Positions 43,378-52,560 are shown, counted from the stretch's first letter. The stretch is 64,000 bases of DNA from Oceanobacillus limi (GCF_900111445.1 NZ_FOHE01000001.1:62001-126000); one strand, 5' to 3'. Notes: generated from the sequence alone by a model not told the origin. Made by a program: numbers and translations.

Positions 43378-44052
43378 GGGAATTAATGTTTGCGGGGTAG
43401 GAATCAACCATTGTCGGGGAGAAATCAACGTTCGTGGAGTAGGAATCAATGTTCGTATCGTCGGAATCAACGTTCAAATCGAAAAATCAACGTTCGCGAG
43501 GTCGGAATCGACGTTTAAAGTGAGAAATCAACGTAAGCGAGGTAGGAATTAATGTTTGCGGGGTAGGAATCAACCATTGTCGGGGATAAATCAACGTTCG
43601 TGGAGTAGGAATCAACGTTCAAAACGAAAAATCAACGTTCGCGGGGTAGGAATCAACGTTCAAAACGAGAAATCAACGTACGCGGATTAGGAATCAACGT
43701 TCGGGCCGAGGAATCAACGTTCAAATCGAAAAATCAACGTTCGCGAGGTCGGAATCGACGTTTAAAGTGAGAAATCAACGTAAGCGAGGTAGGAATCAAC
43801 GTTCGGGGCGAGGAATCAACGTTCAAAACGAGAAATCGACGTACGCGGGTTAGGAATCAACGTTCAAAACGAGAAATCGACGTTCGCATGGGTGGAATCA
43901 ACGTTCAAAACGAAAAATCAACGTTCGCATGGGTGGAATCAACATTCAAGACGAAAAATCAACCGTCGCGGGGTCGGAATCAACGTTCAAAACGAGAAAT
44001 CAACCATCGCGAGAGAAAAATCAACCTCCCAAACTAGAAATCAATTCTCACC
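43378..44052. repeat. Array of 33 degenerate 20/21-bp units around AATCAACGTT
   Basis: Units alternate between type A (GGAATCAACGTTCAAAACGA) and type B (GAAATCAACGTTCGCGGGGT) with a 20 or 21 bp period and no unique spacers. The palindromic core AACGTT is the best conserved part. A block of four units at about 43463-43543 recurs nearly exact about 240 bp later, showing segmental duplication. It fills almost the whole gap between the SEC-C gene and the helicase gene, ending 55 bp before the helicase start. Not coding in any convincing frame. Confidence 0.9.
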
Positions 44053-44106
44053 CAAATGAACCCAACCACCCAACCATCCACTCAACTCAAAAAAGGAGGC
44101 AGTTCC

Positions 44107-47100
44107 ATGCAAATCAAGTTAAATAAAAAAATCATTCAAGAGCGATGCGGGGCTGTTTCCTATAAAAAAGGGGAAGCTTTTTATCGTAATGGCAAAGTGG
44201 ATATTGCGGAGGTGACTCCTGATTCGTTGCAGGCTACGGTTATAGGCGTAGAGGATTTTCATGTCCATCTTGAAAAACGCAAAGATGACATCGATGCTTC
44301 ATGTAGCTGTCCGTCGCTTTCTTCTTTTAACAAGGATTGCCAGCATATTGCTGCGGTATTGATTGCATGGCAGGATTTGCAAAAAAATTATTCAACCACG
44401 ACGTCGCAACCCGTTGAGCAATCTAACCCGGAATTGCCTGAGGAGCTGCTGCAATTATTTCAACTTCAACCCTCCAAACGAACCCCTTCTAGTGGCAAAC
44501 AGCTTCATTTTGAAAATCGAAAAGTACTCGATCTTCGTTTTTTCTGTAACGTGGTCCATGTAAACAATGGGGATGAAATGATTGGGATTGAGCTATCGAT
44601 TGCGTCGCAACGTGTCCGTGATGTTCGTGCATTTTTGGAAAGTGTGAGGGAGGGCAAGAGGTATTTTGTTGCTCCTGAGTTCATGTACGATCCGACAGAG
44701 CATTGCTTTGACAGTAGTAGTGATGCCGTGGTTCAACAGCTCATTCTGATGATGGCGGATGAAAAGCTATATCGACGTGCTATGCCGTCGAAATTCCAGG
44801 CGAACAAACAAATGCTACTTGTTCCAGCTTCATCGTGGAAAACCTTGGAAGCTTTGCTAGATCGCGCTTCTCAAGTGACTTTACAATACAAAGGGAAAAG
44901 CTATCTCGGCTTTCGCGTATCGGACGAACCGCTGCCATTGACCTTTGAATTTATGGGAGATGAGAAGCGTGGCTTCCAATTAGTTATGAACGGGTTGCAA
45001 GATTTATTGGTATTAAAGGAATATGAAACGGTATTATCGAATGGAAAAGTGATAGCGGTAAAAACGGATGAAGCGCAGCGTCTTTACGAGTTGAAGTGGA
45101 TGGTTGAAAATACAGGGACGAGCAATATTCCAATTCCTAACGATCAACTGAAGTATTACATGGAAAAATTGTTGCCATCCCTAAGGAAAATGGGCGAGGT
45201 TCATTTATCAGGTGCCATTACCGATCAGCTCCAGAAAACGCCATTACAGGCACAGCTTTTCCTGGACAGGGTGAATAATCGATTGCTTGCGGGACTCGAG
45301 TTTCACTATGAAAATGTCGTGATAAACCCACTCGATAATCGGCAACCACGAGTCGGTTCGATGATCATACGTAACGTCGAAAAGGAAGAAGAAATTTTGC
45401 AGCTGATGGAAGAAGGGCAGTTTAGCCGAACGGAGAGTGGCTATTACCTGCAAAATGAAGAATTGGAATATCACTTTTTGCATCACGTCCTTCCTCATTT
45501 GCAAAAAGTCACAAATGTATATGCGACAACAGCTGTCAGAGCACGCATTGTTCCGAAGACCACGATACCAAAGATAAAGGTAAGGCATCGCAAGGAACGA
45601 ACCAATTGGCTGGAATTTACGTTTGATATCGATGGGATTCCACAACAAGAGATTAAAGACGTACTTGCTGCGCTAGAGGAAAAACGAAAGTATTACCGGT
45701 TACGTGATGGCGCCTTATTTTCTCTGGAAACTAGGGAAATGGAAGAAATTAAGCGTTTCTTGCAGGAAGTGCCAGTGCAGGATGACAAATGGGAAAAGCA
45801 ATTCGCCGTACCCGTTGTTGAAGGGCTTCGGCTACTAAATGTCATGGAGGATAGTGATACCATTTCACTGGAAGCGTCCTTTCGTGAATTTTTGGCAAAC
45901 ATTCAGCATCCGGAGAAATTACAGTTTTCGATTCCTTGCCAATTGGAAGACACATTACGAACCTATCAAAAGCATGGCTATCAGTGGATGAAGTCGCTTG
46001 CTAGTTATGGATTTGGCGGCATTTTGGCAGATGACATGGGACTTGGGAAGACAATTCAAAGTATTACCTTTATCTTATCCGAGCTTCCTGTGATCCGTGA
46101 GCATAAACAGCCAGCATTGATTGTTTGTCCTTCGTCTGTGACGTACAACTGGCAAAGTGAAATCATGAAATTTGCTCCCGATATTCAGGCGATCATTATC
46201 GATGGAACAAAATCCGAGCGTCTTAAGCTCCAGCAGAATAACGAGGATATCGATGTTATTATCACGAGTTATCCATTGCTACGTAGTGATTTGCGCTGGT
46301 ATGAGAAGCAGGATTTTCATGTTGTCTTTTTTGATGAGGCGCAAATGTTTAAAAACCCGTTAACGCAAACGTTTCGCACGGTGAAAAAAATCCAGGCGAA
46401 TCATCGGTTTGCATTAACCGGAACACCGATGGAAAATGCGTTAGAGGAGCTATGGTCGATTTTTCATGTTGTTTTTCCTGAGCTATTCCTAGGATTAAAG
46501 GAGTACAGCATGTTGACCAATAAAGAAATTGCCAGGAGGATCCGACCGTTTATGCTGCGACGGGTGAAAGAGGATGTTTTGGATGAGTTACCAGCGAAAA
46601 GGGAAACAATCGATTCAGCCGAAATGAATGCCGAACAAAAGAAGCTTTACGCAAGTTATTTGGCCAAGCTGCGTCATGATACGTTAAAGCATTTGGATAA
46701 AGAAACGATTCGAAAAAATCGAATTAAGATACTTGCTGGTATTACTCGTCTTAGACAGATTTGCTGCCATCCCGGCTTGTTTGTTGATGGCTATGAAGGA
46801 AGCTCAGCAAAATTTGAACAGCTTTTACGGGTAATAGAAGAAGCGCAACATGCTGGCCGTCGGTTGTTGATTTTCTCTCAATTTACGAAAATGCTTCAGA
46901 TGATCGGACAAGAATTAGCATTTCAAGGAATCCCTTATTTTTATTTGGATGGACAAACTCCATCCGAGGAAAGAGTGGATTTCTGTAATCAATTTAACGA
47001 TGGGGAACGGGATATCTTTTTGATTTCCTTAAAGGCTGGTGGAACCGGGCTGAACCTGACTGGCGCGGACACGGTAATTTTTTACGATAGCTGGTGGAAT

Positions 47101-47313
47101 CCAGCTGTGGAGGAACAAGCAGCAGACAGAGCCCATCGCATTGGGCAAAAGCAAACTGTGGAAGTGATTAAGCTCGTAGCTAAAGGAACCATTGAAGAAA
47201 AGATGAACGAATTGCAAGATCGAAAGCGCCATCTGATTGAAGAAGTTATCGACCCAAATGACGAGCGGTTAGAGCGTCTGACGGAAGAGGATATTCAGGA
47301 TTTGTTGGGTTAG
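44107..47313 (+). CDS. SWIM zinc-finger SNF2/DEAD helicase
   Basis: 1068 residues from ATG 44107 (GGAGG eight bases upstream; the earlier ATG at 44056 lies within the repeat array). SWIM finger at about 65-90: CSCPSLSSFNKDCQHIAAVL (CxC ... CxH). A large central bacterial SNF2 N-terminal region follows, then the helicase: GILADDMGLGKTIQS (I), VFFDEAQMFKNP (II, DEAQ), LTGTPMENALEELWSIF (III), LLIFSQFTKML (IV), and AADRAHRIGQKQTVEVIKLV (VI). It is a dsDNA translocase that remodels DNA-protein complexes; transcription-coupled RapA-like and restart roles are known in relatives. Alone in its operon. Confidence 0.93.
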   Translation: MQIKLNKKIIQERCGAVSYKKGEAFYRNGKVDIAEVTPDSLQATVIGVEDFHVHLEKRKDDIDASCSCPSLSSFNKDCQHIAAVLIAWQDLQKNYSTTTSQPVEQSNPELPEELLQLFQLQPSKRTPSSGKQLHFENRKVLDLRFFCNVVHVNNGDEMIGIELSIASQRVRDVRAFLESVREGKRYFVAPEFMYDPTEHCFDSSSDAVVQQLILMMADEKLYRRAMPSKFQANKQMLLVPASSWKTLEALLDRASQVTLQYKGKSYLGFRVSDEPLPLTFEFMGDEKRGFQLVMNGLQDLLVLKEYETVLSNGKVIAVKTDEAQRLYELKWMVENTGTSNIPIPNDQLKYYMEKLLPSLRKMGEVHLSGAITDQLQKTPLQAQLFLDRVNNRLLAGLEFHYENVVINPLDNRQPRVGSMIIRNVEKEEEILQLMEEGQFSRTESGYYLQNEELEYHFLHHVLPHLQKVTNVYATTAVRARIVPKTTIPKIKVRHRKERTNWLEFTFDIDGIPQQEIKDVLAALEEKRKYYRLRDGALFSLETREMEEIKRFLQEVPVQDDKWEKQFAVPVVEGLRLLNVMEDSDTISLEASFREFLANIQHPEKLQFSIPCQLEDTLRTYQKHGYQWMKSLASYGFGGILADDMGLGKTIQSITFILSELPVIREHKQPALIVCPSSVTYNWQSEIMKFAPDIQAIIIDGTKSERLKLQQNNEDIDVIITSYPLLRSDLRWYEKQDFHVVFFDEAQMFKNPLTQTFRTVKKIQANHRFALTGTPMENALEELWSIFHVVFPELFLGLKEYSMLTNKEIARRIRPFMLRRVKEDVLDELPAKRETIDSAEMNAEQKKLYASYLAKLRHDTLKHLDKETIRKNRIKILAGITRLRQICCHPGLFVDGYEGSSAKFEQLLRVIEEAQHAGRRLLIFSQFTKMLQMIGQELAFQGIPYFYLDGQTPSEERVDFCNQFNDGERDIFLISLKAGGTGLNLTGADTVIFYDSWWNPAVEEQAADRAHRIGQKQTVEVIKLVAKGTIEEKMNELQDRKRHLIEEVIDPNDERLERLTEEDIQDLLG

Positions 47314-47320
47314 GCATAAG

Positions 47321-47353
47321 AAGAATGAGAGGACAACCCTTCATTCTTTTTTT
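47321..47353 (+). terminator. Terminator of the helicase gene
   Basis: AAGAATGA at 47321-47328 pairs with TCATTCTT at 47341-47348; T-run to 47353. Confidence 0.8.
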
Positions 47354-47439
47354 GTTCTTTAGCTAATTTTAATTGATCACCTAGCACATCAATAGGGCAT
47401 GCTGAGATTCGATTGTATTTTTTTATTTGCTTTACGTTC

Positions 47440-47499
47440 CTAAATGATGAATAAAATAAAAACGGTTATCACTCCGATTAGCATTACCTTTAGTACCAT
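47440..47499 (-). CDS. Possible 19-aa hydrophobic peptide
   Basis: ATG at 47499 preceded by AGAGGAGCGTTAC, a fair binding site. The peptide is MVLKVMLIGVITVFILFII, entirely hydrophobic. Too short to assign; type I toxin-like or leader peptides look like this, as do chance ORFs. Confidence 0.3.
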   Translation of the reverse strand: MVLKVMLIGVITVFILFII

Positions 47500-47754
47500 G
47501 TAACGCTCCTCTTCTCACATTGTATCATTCGTTCTAACAAGAGTTTCACTTAAGTTAAAGTGATAATTTGTAGGTAGTGAGGTGGGCGGAATAACGGTAT
47601 ATCATAAAATGCTCGTAACTATTTGATATATGAATGGTATGTTATAGGGAGTATTGTTGTTTGATGCTAAAATTAGCATATATGAAGAAGTTTGTGGAAG
47701 CATTCGTAGAGTTAACAAAATCTTGAATTTCTTTAATTATATAGGAGGGCAAAT

Positions 47755-48477
47755 TTGGAGACTGTATTCCTTTTTCTATGTATTATATTTGTGGCTTCTG
47801 TCCTGCAAACAAGTACAGGATTTGGATTTTCCATCATAGCAACACCTTTCTTGCTGATGTTATTTCTTCCACAAGAAGCCATCCAAATAAACATAATTTT
47901 ATCGTTACTTATCTCAATATCATTAATATGGAAAATAAGCATAGATATTGATTTTGTAATACTAAAGAGGTTTATTATCGGAAGTGTACTGGGGGTACCA
48001 TTTGGCATAGTAATCTTTATTTCCATTAATATTAACGCCTTTAAAATAGGAGTAAGTGTATTGCTCCTCGTATTGACATTGCTATTAATATGTAACTTTA
48101 GAGTAAAGAAAACTCGTATTAGGGATTTCATCGTTGGTGGGTTATCTGGTCTTTTAACAACAAGTATTGGTATGCCAGGCCCCCCGTTATTGCTTTACTT
48201 TACAGGAACTGATACTGAAAAAGCGAAGCTAAGAGCAACTACTTTAGGTTTTTATTTGTTTATATACTTTATTAGTCTTATCACTCAAGTAATTTTTACA
48301 GGTACAAATAAATTAATATGGGAATCAAGTCTTTATGCAATTCCAATCGTATTTATGGGTTTGTTTATAGGTCAAATTATTTTCAAACTGCTTAACCAGC
48401 GAATTTTTAAGATATTTACATATATCCTTTTGGGTTTTACAGGTATTTATCTTCTTATCGGAAGTTTGAATTTGTAA
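47755..48477 (+). CDS. TauE/SafE family sulfite/anion exporter-like protein
   Basis: 240 residues, about eight membrane segments. LQTSTGFGFSIIATPFLLML is the first conserved TauE/SafE element (G-x-G-x-S/A-x-x-A-x-P), and VGGLSGLLTTSIGMPGPPLL is the second, repeated one. They export sulfite, sulfonates or related anions, or move hydrogen across; the substrate is unknown. TTG start with AGGAGGGC upstream. Confidence 0.87.
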   Translation: METVFLFLCIIFVASVLQTSTGFGFSIIATPFLLMLFLPQEAIQINIILSLLISISLIWKISIDIDFVILKRFIIGSVLGVPFGIVIFISININAFKIGVSVLLLVLTLLLICNFRVKKTRIRDFIVGGLSGLLTTSIGMPGPPLLLYFTGTDTEKAKLRATTLGFYLFIYFISLITQVIFTGTNKLIWESSLYAIPIVFMGLFIGQIIFKLLNQRIFKIFTYILLGFTGIYLLIGSLNL

Positions 48478-48817
48478 TAATTTCTTATTAACCATAGCAA
48501 AGGCTATAAAAGGGGATCCGGAGGGACAGAGGGACAGGTTTCCTGTCCCAGCATCAGGGACAATAAACCTGTCCCCAAGTCCCATTGAAAAGGGGAGCAT
48601 GGGAGTGTTCACTAATTCTTTTAGCAAAATGCAATAAATGTAAAGATATTGACCTAACATAGCAGGGGTAATTCGTGGCAGGGATAATTGAAGAAGAGAA
48701 AGAATATTAAATAATATGGTGCGGGGATTTTATAAATGAGAACCCAAAACGATTTACTTGCAAAACTGCAAACATAGACATATAGAAAAAATATATTTGA
48801 AGGGAGGTTGTGTTGTT
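48478..48817. other. Intergenic region with REP element
   Basis: 340 bp containing the REP element at 48523; the rest (48584-48817) has no recognisable gene. Confidence 0.4.
48523..48583. repeat. REP-like palindrome
   Basis: GGGACAGAGGGACAGGTTTC-CTGTCCC, loop AGCATCA, GGGACAATAAACCTGTCCCC-AAGTCCC. Same family as 40983; TTCCTG replaces TTGTTG in the left arm. Confidence 0.85.
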
Positions 48818-49339
48818 ATGAATGCTACATTTTTTCTGCGTTTTAAAGCGTTCATTATTGATTACATACTGATTTTTGCTTATTTAATAGTTCTTTTCTT
48901 ACTTAATATATTCCTATTTCCATCATTGCATAATTTTTTCACCGGCTCACTAATCACCGCTCAGTTTACTGGATTTTTATTGGTAACATTGCCTGTATTA
49001 CTCTATTTTATTATTAGTGATTCTAAAATTGGTGGACAGTCTATTGGTAAAAAGAAAATAGGTATCAGAGTTATTGGAGAAAACGGAGAACCTGTTTCAG
49101 TACTACATATAACGTATCGTACTATATTGAAGTTTATTCCTTGGAAGCTATCACACTACTTGGTATATAGATTAATTTATATAGGTGACGGGGAAGTGCC
49201 CATCAGTTATTACCTCATAGGAGGAATCATCTATGCACTTATTTTTGCTTATATTTTGACTGCTATTTTCACGAAAAAGAAACAATCTCTATACGATATA
49301 ATTGCAAAAACCCAAGTTGTTAGGATCTCTTCTCGTTAA
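48818..49339 (+). CDS. RDD family membrane protein
   Basis: 173 residues from ATG 48818 (AGGGAGG upstream; the longer frame from 48758 has none). FLRFKAFIIDYILIF matches the R...D of RDD, and GQSIGKKKIGIRVIGENGEP is the middle conserved loop. Three membrane segments. Family members affect ion tolerance or act as Na+/H+-type transporters in some bacteria; function here unknown. Confidence 0.82.
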   Translation: MNATFFLRFKAFIIDYILIFAYLIVLFLLNIFLFPSLHNFFTGSLITAQFTGFLLVTLPVLLYFIISDSKIGGQSIGKKKIGIRVIGENGEPVSVLHITYRTILKFIPWKLSHYLVYRLIYIGDGEVPISYYLIGGIIYALIFAYILTAIFTKKKQSLYDIIAKTQVVRISSR

Positions 49340-49353
49340 CAAGTTTCGGAGGT

Positions 49354-49414
49354 GGGACAGAGGGACAGGTTTGTTGTCTCAGCATCAGGGACAACAAACC
49401 TGTCCCCCCGTCCC
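49354..49414. repeat. REP-like palindrome
   Basis: Full two-arm copy; loop AGCATCA. It ends one base before the TAA (minus strand) of the PhnB-like gene and begins 15 bp past the RDD stop. Confidence 0.85.
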
Positions 49415-49415
49415 A

Positions 49416-50327
49416 TTACTTGCCTTTGTATTCTTTTTCTAATTTTCCGATGTCAAATTTTTTCATTTGAAGAAATGCTTTTGTAATTCGATCTATCTGT
49501 TCCTGTGTTCCGTTTGCCATCATTTTCCCCATGACTTTTGGCCAAATTTGCCAAGATACACCGTATTTATCTTTCAACCAACCACATTGTTCTGCTTTTG
49601 GTTCAGAGGAAAGCTTCTCCCAGTAGTAATCTATTTCTTTCTGATCTTCACACTGAACTAATAGGGAAACGGCTTCATTAAATTTAAAGTTATGTGACTG
49701 TGCACTATCCATAGCAGCAAACCATTGCTGCTCTAACAAGAAATCTGTAAACATTACCGTGCCTTCTTTTTCTGGCTCCATGCCTGCTGGGTAGCGAGCG
49801 ATTTCTCCTCGTTTTGCATCATTGAAAACGGAAAGGTAAAAGTTACTGGCTTCCTCTGCCTTTCCACATACATCTTGAACATACATCAACGACGGTACGA
49901 TAAATGGTCGATTCTTTCCATCTGAATTTGTGAGCATTAGCTGCCATGTCAAACCATACTTATCCTGGATCCATCCGTATCGCTTACTGAACGGATATTC
50001 CTGAAGTGGCATAAGAGTTGCACCATCTTCGGAAAGCTTTTCCCACAGTTCATCTAAATTTTCTCGAGCGTTATCATCTTTTGCAGGATCAAAATGAACA
50101 AAAAACGATATCGAAGGATTAAATTGGAAATGTGGACCGCCATTAATGGCCATGAATGAAAAGCCTGATAGGTTAAATGTAACTATATCGCTATCTCCAG
50201 ATGGTGTGTCGTGAACTGTAGAGGTGCTCGTCACTTTCGAATCAGGAAAAATAGATGTATAAAATTGTGCAGCTTCTTGCGCTTGATGATCAAACCATAA
50301 ATGTGGGACTATTTTTTGTTCTCCCAT
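49416..50327 (-). CDS. PhnB/VOC family protein with two glyoxalase-like domains
   Basis: 303 residues from ATG 50327 (AGGAGTGAG upstream; the longer frame runs through the REP element). Two tandem PhnB-type domains: MGEQKIVPHLWFDHQAQEAA with FYTSIFPDSKVT, and FIVPSLMYVQDVCGKAEEAS with FYLSVFNDAKRGE; each ends in a KYGLTWQLML or KYGVSWQIWP strand. Called '3-demethylubiquinone methyltransferase-like' in databases but lacks that activity; function unknown. Confidence 0.85.
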   Translation of the reverse strand: MGEQKIVPHLWFDHQAQEAAQFYTSIFPDSKVTSTSTVHDTPSGDSDIVTFNLSGFSFMAINGGPHFQFNPSISFFVHFDPAKDDNARENLDELWEKLSEDGATLMPLQEYPFSKRYGWIQDKYGLTWQLMLTNSDGKNRPFIVPSLMYVQDVCGKAEEASNFYLSVFNDAKRGEIARYPAGMEPEKEGTVMFTDFLLEQQWFAAMDSAQSHNFKFNEAVSLLVQCEDQKEIDYYWEKLSSEPKAEQCGWLKDKYGVSWQIWPKVMGKMMANGTQEQIDRITKAFLQMKKFDIGKLEKEYKGK

Positions 50328-50667
50328 TACACTCACTCCTAATGTTTTATTTTTAATTCCCTTTAAATGGCTGTTCAAGTATCGGACTCTATTGTTGAGT
50401 TGATCATTCCACAAAAGGAATAACCCGTCAAGTAAAATTCGGAATTTGGGGACAGGGGGACAGGTTTGCTGTCCCGCCACCATTAGGGACAATGGACCTG
50501 TCCCCCTGTCCCACGAACCCTATTTGATAATAGTTTGAATAGATTTACTAATAACGCTTGGTAGCTACGTATAGCAATGGTAGATTGATCGCAATTGAAA
50601 CATTTTACCAATAATTTACGTAGAATTTCAGTTAAGGATGATACTGCTACATATGGGAGGGATAGCG
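50328..50667. other. Intergenic region with REP element
   Basis: 340 bp between divergent genes, holding the REP element at 50448. Nothing else is recognised. Confidence 0.4.
50448..50512. repeat. REP-like palindrome
   Basis: Left arm GGGGACAGGGGGACAGGTTT-GCTGTCCC, loop GCCACCATTA, right arm GGGACAATGGACCTGTCCCC-CTGTCCC. Confidence 0.85.
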
Positions 50668-50850
50668 GTGAATAGTAAACTGAAAAAGTCTTCAACGGAT
50701 AGGGCCATAACTGGAGTATGTGGAGGAATTGCCGAATATTTTGGCATTTCCTCGCTTGGAGTAAGATTGATTTTTATATTTTTACCAGCTAATTTAATTG
50801 TTTATTTAATCCTTGCAGTGACACTTCCTGATCAACCACCATCATTGTGA
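50668..50850 (+). CDS. PspC domain protein (60 aa)
   Basis: From GTG 50668, with GGGAGGG upstream. KKSSTDRAITGVCGGIAEYF is the PspC signature, followed by GVRLIFIFLPANLIVYLILA, a membrane helix pair. Small PspC proteins sit at the membrane and respond to envelope stress (phage-shock type); no pspA or liaR-type neighbour is visible. Confidence 0.88.
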   Translation: MNSKLKKSSTDRAITGVCGGIAEYFGISSLGVRLIFIFLPANLIVYLILAVTLPDQPPSL

Positions 50851-50884
50851 GGGATAGAGGGCCTAGGAAATTTTTTCCACCAGC

Positions 50885-50917
50885 ATCAGGGACAATAAAC
50901 CTGTCCCCCTGTCCCTT
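50885..50917. repeat. REP-like right-half element
   Basis: CATCAGGGACAATAAACCTG-TCCCCCTGTCCC with a decayed left arm. It lies 35 bp after the PspC stop. Confidence 0.75.
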
Positions 50918-50938
50918 GTCCCCTTGGTTTATTTTCTG

Positions 50939-50954
50939 AATAATGTGTTATTAT
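50939..50954 (+). promoter_or_regulatory. Extended -10 type promoter motif
   Basis: AATAATGTGTTATTAT, one of six such sites (see 19749). It is about 150 bp ahead of the kinase gene at 51105. Confidence 0.4.
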
Positions 50955-51104
50955 TAGAGTGTAAAATTTAGTCAAGAGGTAAAAGGAGATTATAGAAAAG
51001 TGGTTTAAATTGGAGAACAATACATTATGAATCTAAGATTTTAAAATACATGGGATTTGCTCATTTATAAAGGTAGTGGATCCTTAACATAAGGAGATTT
51101 TTTT

Positions 51105-51968
51105 ATGGGAATTGGGCGAAAAATAGGTGAAGGTGCCAATGCAGAGGTTTATGAATGGGAAAACGATAAAAAAGTTATTAAACTAGCAAAGTCTAATATT
51201 GATAAAACGGATTTACAAAGGGAATATGACAATAACCTTGTTATGTGGAAACTAGGTTTACCAGTTCCGCAACCATTTGGAATGGCAGCGTATGATCAGC
51301 GTCCTGGCATTGTGTATGAACGAATCTACGGAAAAACGTTAAGAGAGCGCTTTTTTGAAACACTAGTTCAAGTGAACACAGATCAGCAGAAACTTGATTG
51401 GGATGATGTGCGATTAACTGCTCGTTTATTTGGGGATATACATAACTCCATTTCCAATGAAAAACTACCAAACGGACAAAAGGAATTTCTAAAGAAACAA
51501 ATTCAGAGCGTGGATTATTTAAGGGAAGAAGAAACGAAGTTGGTTCTTGCTATTTTGGACCGTTTGCCACAAAAAAATAGGGTGTGTCATGGTGATGCCA
51601 ATCCGAATAATGTATTGATCCGTAATGATAAGCCAGTACTTATTGATTGGATGAATGCAGCCAACGGTAATCCGGAAGCAGACCTAGCTGAATTTATTTT
51701 AATGATAAGGTATGCCGTTCTTCCGCCAAATGTCCCAAATAATGCAGTTAGGGTATTTGACGCCAATAGAGAGAAAATAATTGGGGCATTTATGGATGAA
51801 TATACACGGTTAACAGGTACTACTTATGATGAAGTCGATCCCTGGATTGTACCGATAGCAGCCCGTAAATTATCCTCAGACGGAATTGGCGAGGAAGAAA
51901 AGCAAGTACTTTTGAACGAAATCAAGCGAAGACTGAGGGACAAGGGGACAGGTTTGCTGTCCCAATAA
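51105..51968 (+). CDS. Aminoglycoside phosphotransferase-family kinase
   Basis: 287 residues with a protein-kinase-like fold: IGEGANAEVYEW (glycine-rich loop), VIKLAKSNID (Lys), VCHGDANPNNVLI (catalytic HxD-x5-N) and VLIDWMNAANGNPEADLAEF (DFG-equivalent DW). The phosphate acceptor may be a drug, choline or sugar; actual resistance is not shown. ATAAGGAG precedes the ATG. The last ten residues (RDKGTGLLSQ) are encoded by a REP element. Confidence 0.85.
   Translation: MGIGRKIGEGANAEVYEWENDKKVIKLAKSNIDKTDLQREYDNNLVMWKLGLPVPQPFGMAAYDQRPGIVYERIYGKTLRERFFETLVQVNTDQQKLDWDDVRLTARLFGDIHNSISNEKLPNGQKEFLKKQIQSVDYLREEETKLVLAILDRLPQKNRVCHGDANPNNVLIRNDKPVLIDWMNAANGNPEADLAEFILMIRYAVLPPNVPNNAVRVFDANREKIIGAFMDEYTRLTGTTYDEVDPWIVPIAARKLSSDGIGEEEKQVLLNEIKRRLRDKGTGLLSQ
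51936..51963. repeat. REP-like half element overlapping a gene end
   Basis: GGGACAAGGGGACAGGTTTG-CTGTCCC supplies the last codons of the kinase gene; the stop TAA follows at once. A direct case of a mobile palindrome becoming coding sequence. Confidence 0.85.
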
Positions 51969-52013
51969 ACATTTTTAAAATGATAAATTCAACTGTTTTA
52001 AGGATGATATCTA

Positions 52014-52295
52014 GTGATGATAGCCGATTTATTGGGTTCAACATTGGTCTTAGTTATAAGTGTATTACTTCGTTTTCGATTTCAGAAAATGAGATCCATA
52101 TCTATAGTTATAATAAGTGTCTTAGTTGGAACCTTTTATACGTTAACCACTTCGGAAGAATATAGACTGTTATTTGATACGCTATTATTCAACAGCCTTG
52201 TTTCTCTGTGTGCGGTGTGGTTAGTAAAAATCTCTATAAAAATGAAACCCAACCTAATAAAAATGAGTAATGGCTATGAAAAAATAGAATCGTGA
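52014..52295 (+). CDS. Small membrane protein (93 aa)
   Basis: GTG/ATG start behind AAGGATGATATCTA. Hydrophobic segments at about 5-20 (LLGSTLVLVISVLLRF), 28-45 and 58-75, with basic loops. Not recognised. It sits 45 bp downstream of the kinase gene and may be in one operon with the next gene. Confidence 0.6.
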   Translation: MMIADLLGSTLVLVISVLLRFRFQKMRSISIVIISVLVGTFYTLTTSEEYRLLFDTLLFNSLVSLCAVWLVKISIKMKPNLIKMSNGYEKIES

Positions 52296-52317
52296 TGAGG
52301 GAGAACCAGAAGAAGAA

Positions 52318-52560
52318 ATGGATGAACTACCCTCAGAAAATCAGTTTGGTATAGCTACTTTACTTTTAGGTGGAGTCGGTTTTCTTTTTGGACCTCAACT
52401 TCTATTTGTTCCGATTATGACTTTACTATTTGGAGTGTTAACTAGTGGGACATATGATAGGAACAAAGAACAAAATCCCTGGACATTCAATTTGGGGATA
52501 ATGTTTTCCATCATCGGAATAGTTCTTCACCAGATAGGTTATACACATATTTTAATGTGA
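52318..52560 (+). CDS. Small membrane protein (80 aa)
   Basis: MDELPSENQFGIATLLLGGV followed by two to three hydrophobic segments (FLFGPQLLFVPIMTLLFGVL; FNLGIMFSIIGIVLHQIGYT). The DUF4190-like pattern (short acidic N-terminus then two helices with G-rich loop) is possible but not certain. Weak binding site; starts 22 bp after the preceding gene, so probably co-translated. Confidence 0.55.
   Translation: MDELPSENQFGIATLLLGGVGFLFGPQLLFVPIMTLLFGVLTSGTYDRNKEQNPWTFNLGIMFSIIGIVLHQIGYTHILM

Larger units (their letters stand above)
47314..47754. other. Intergenic region with one small peptide ORF
   Basis: 441 bp between the helicase and TauE/SafE genes. Apart from the terminator and a possible 19-residue minus-strand peptide, nothing is recognised. 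Confidence 0.45.

Noticed and set aside
43343-44126. ORFs and CRISPR-like array in the repeat region
   Set aside because: Units are contiguous 20/21-bp repeats with no unique spacers and no cas genes; frames in the array encode only repetitive peptides without starts that fit.
51980-52165. 61-codon frame overlapping the small membrane gene
   Set aside because: Other frame of the better membrane-protein ORF at 52014, no hydrophobic pattern.
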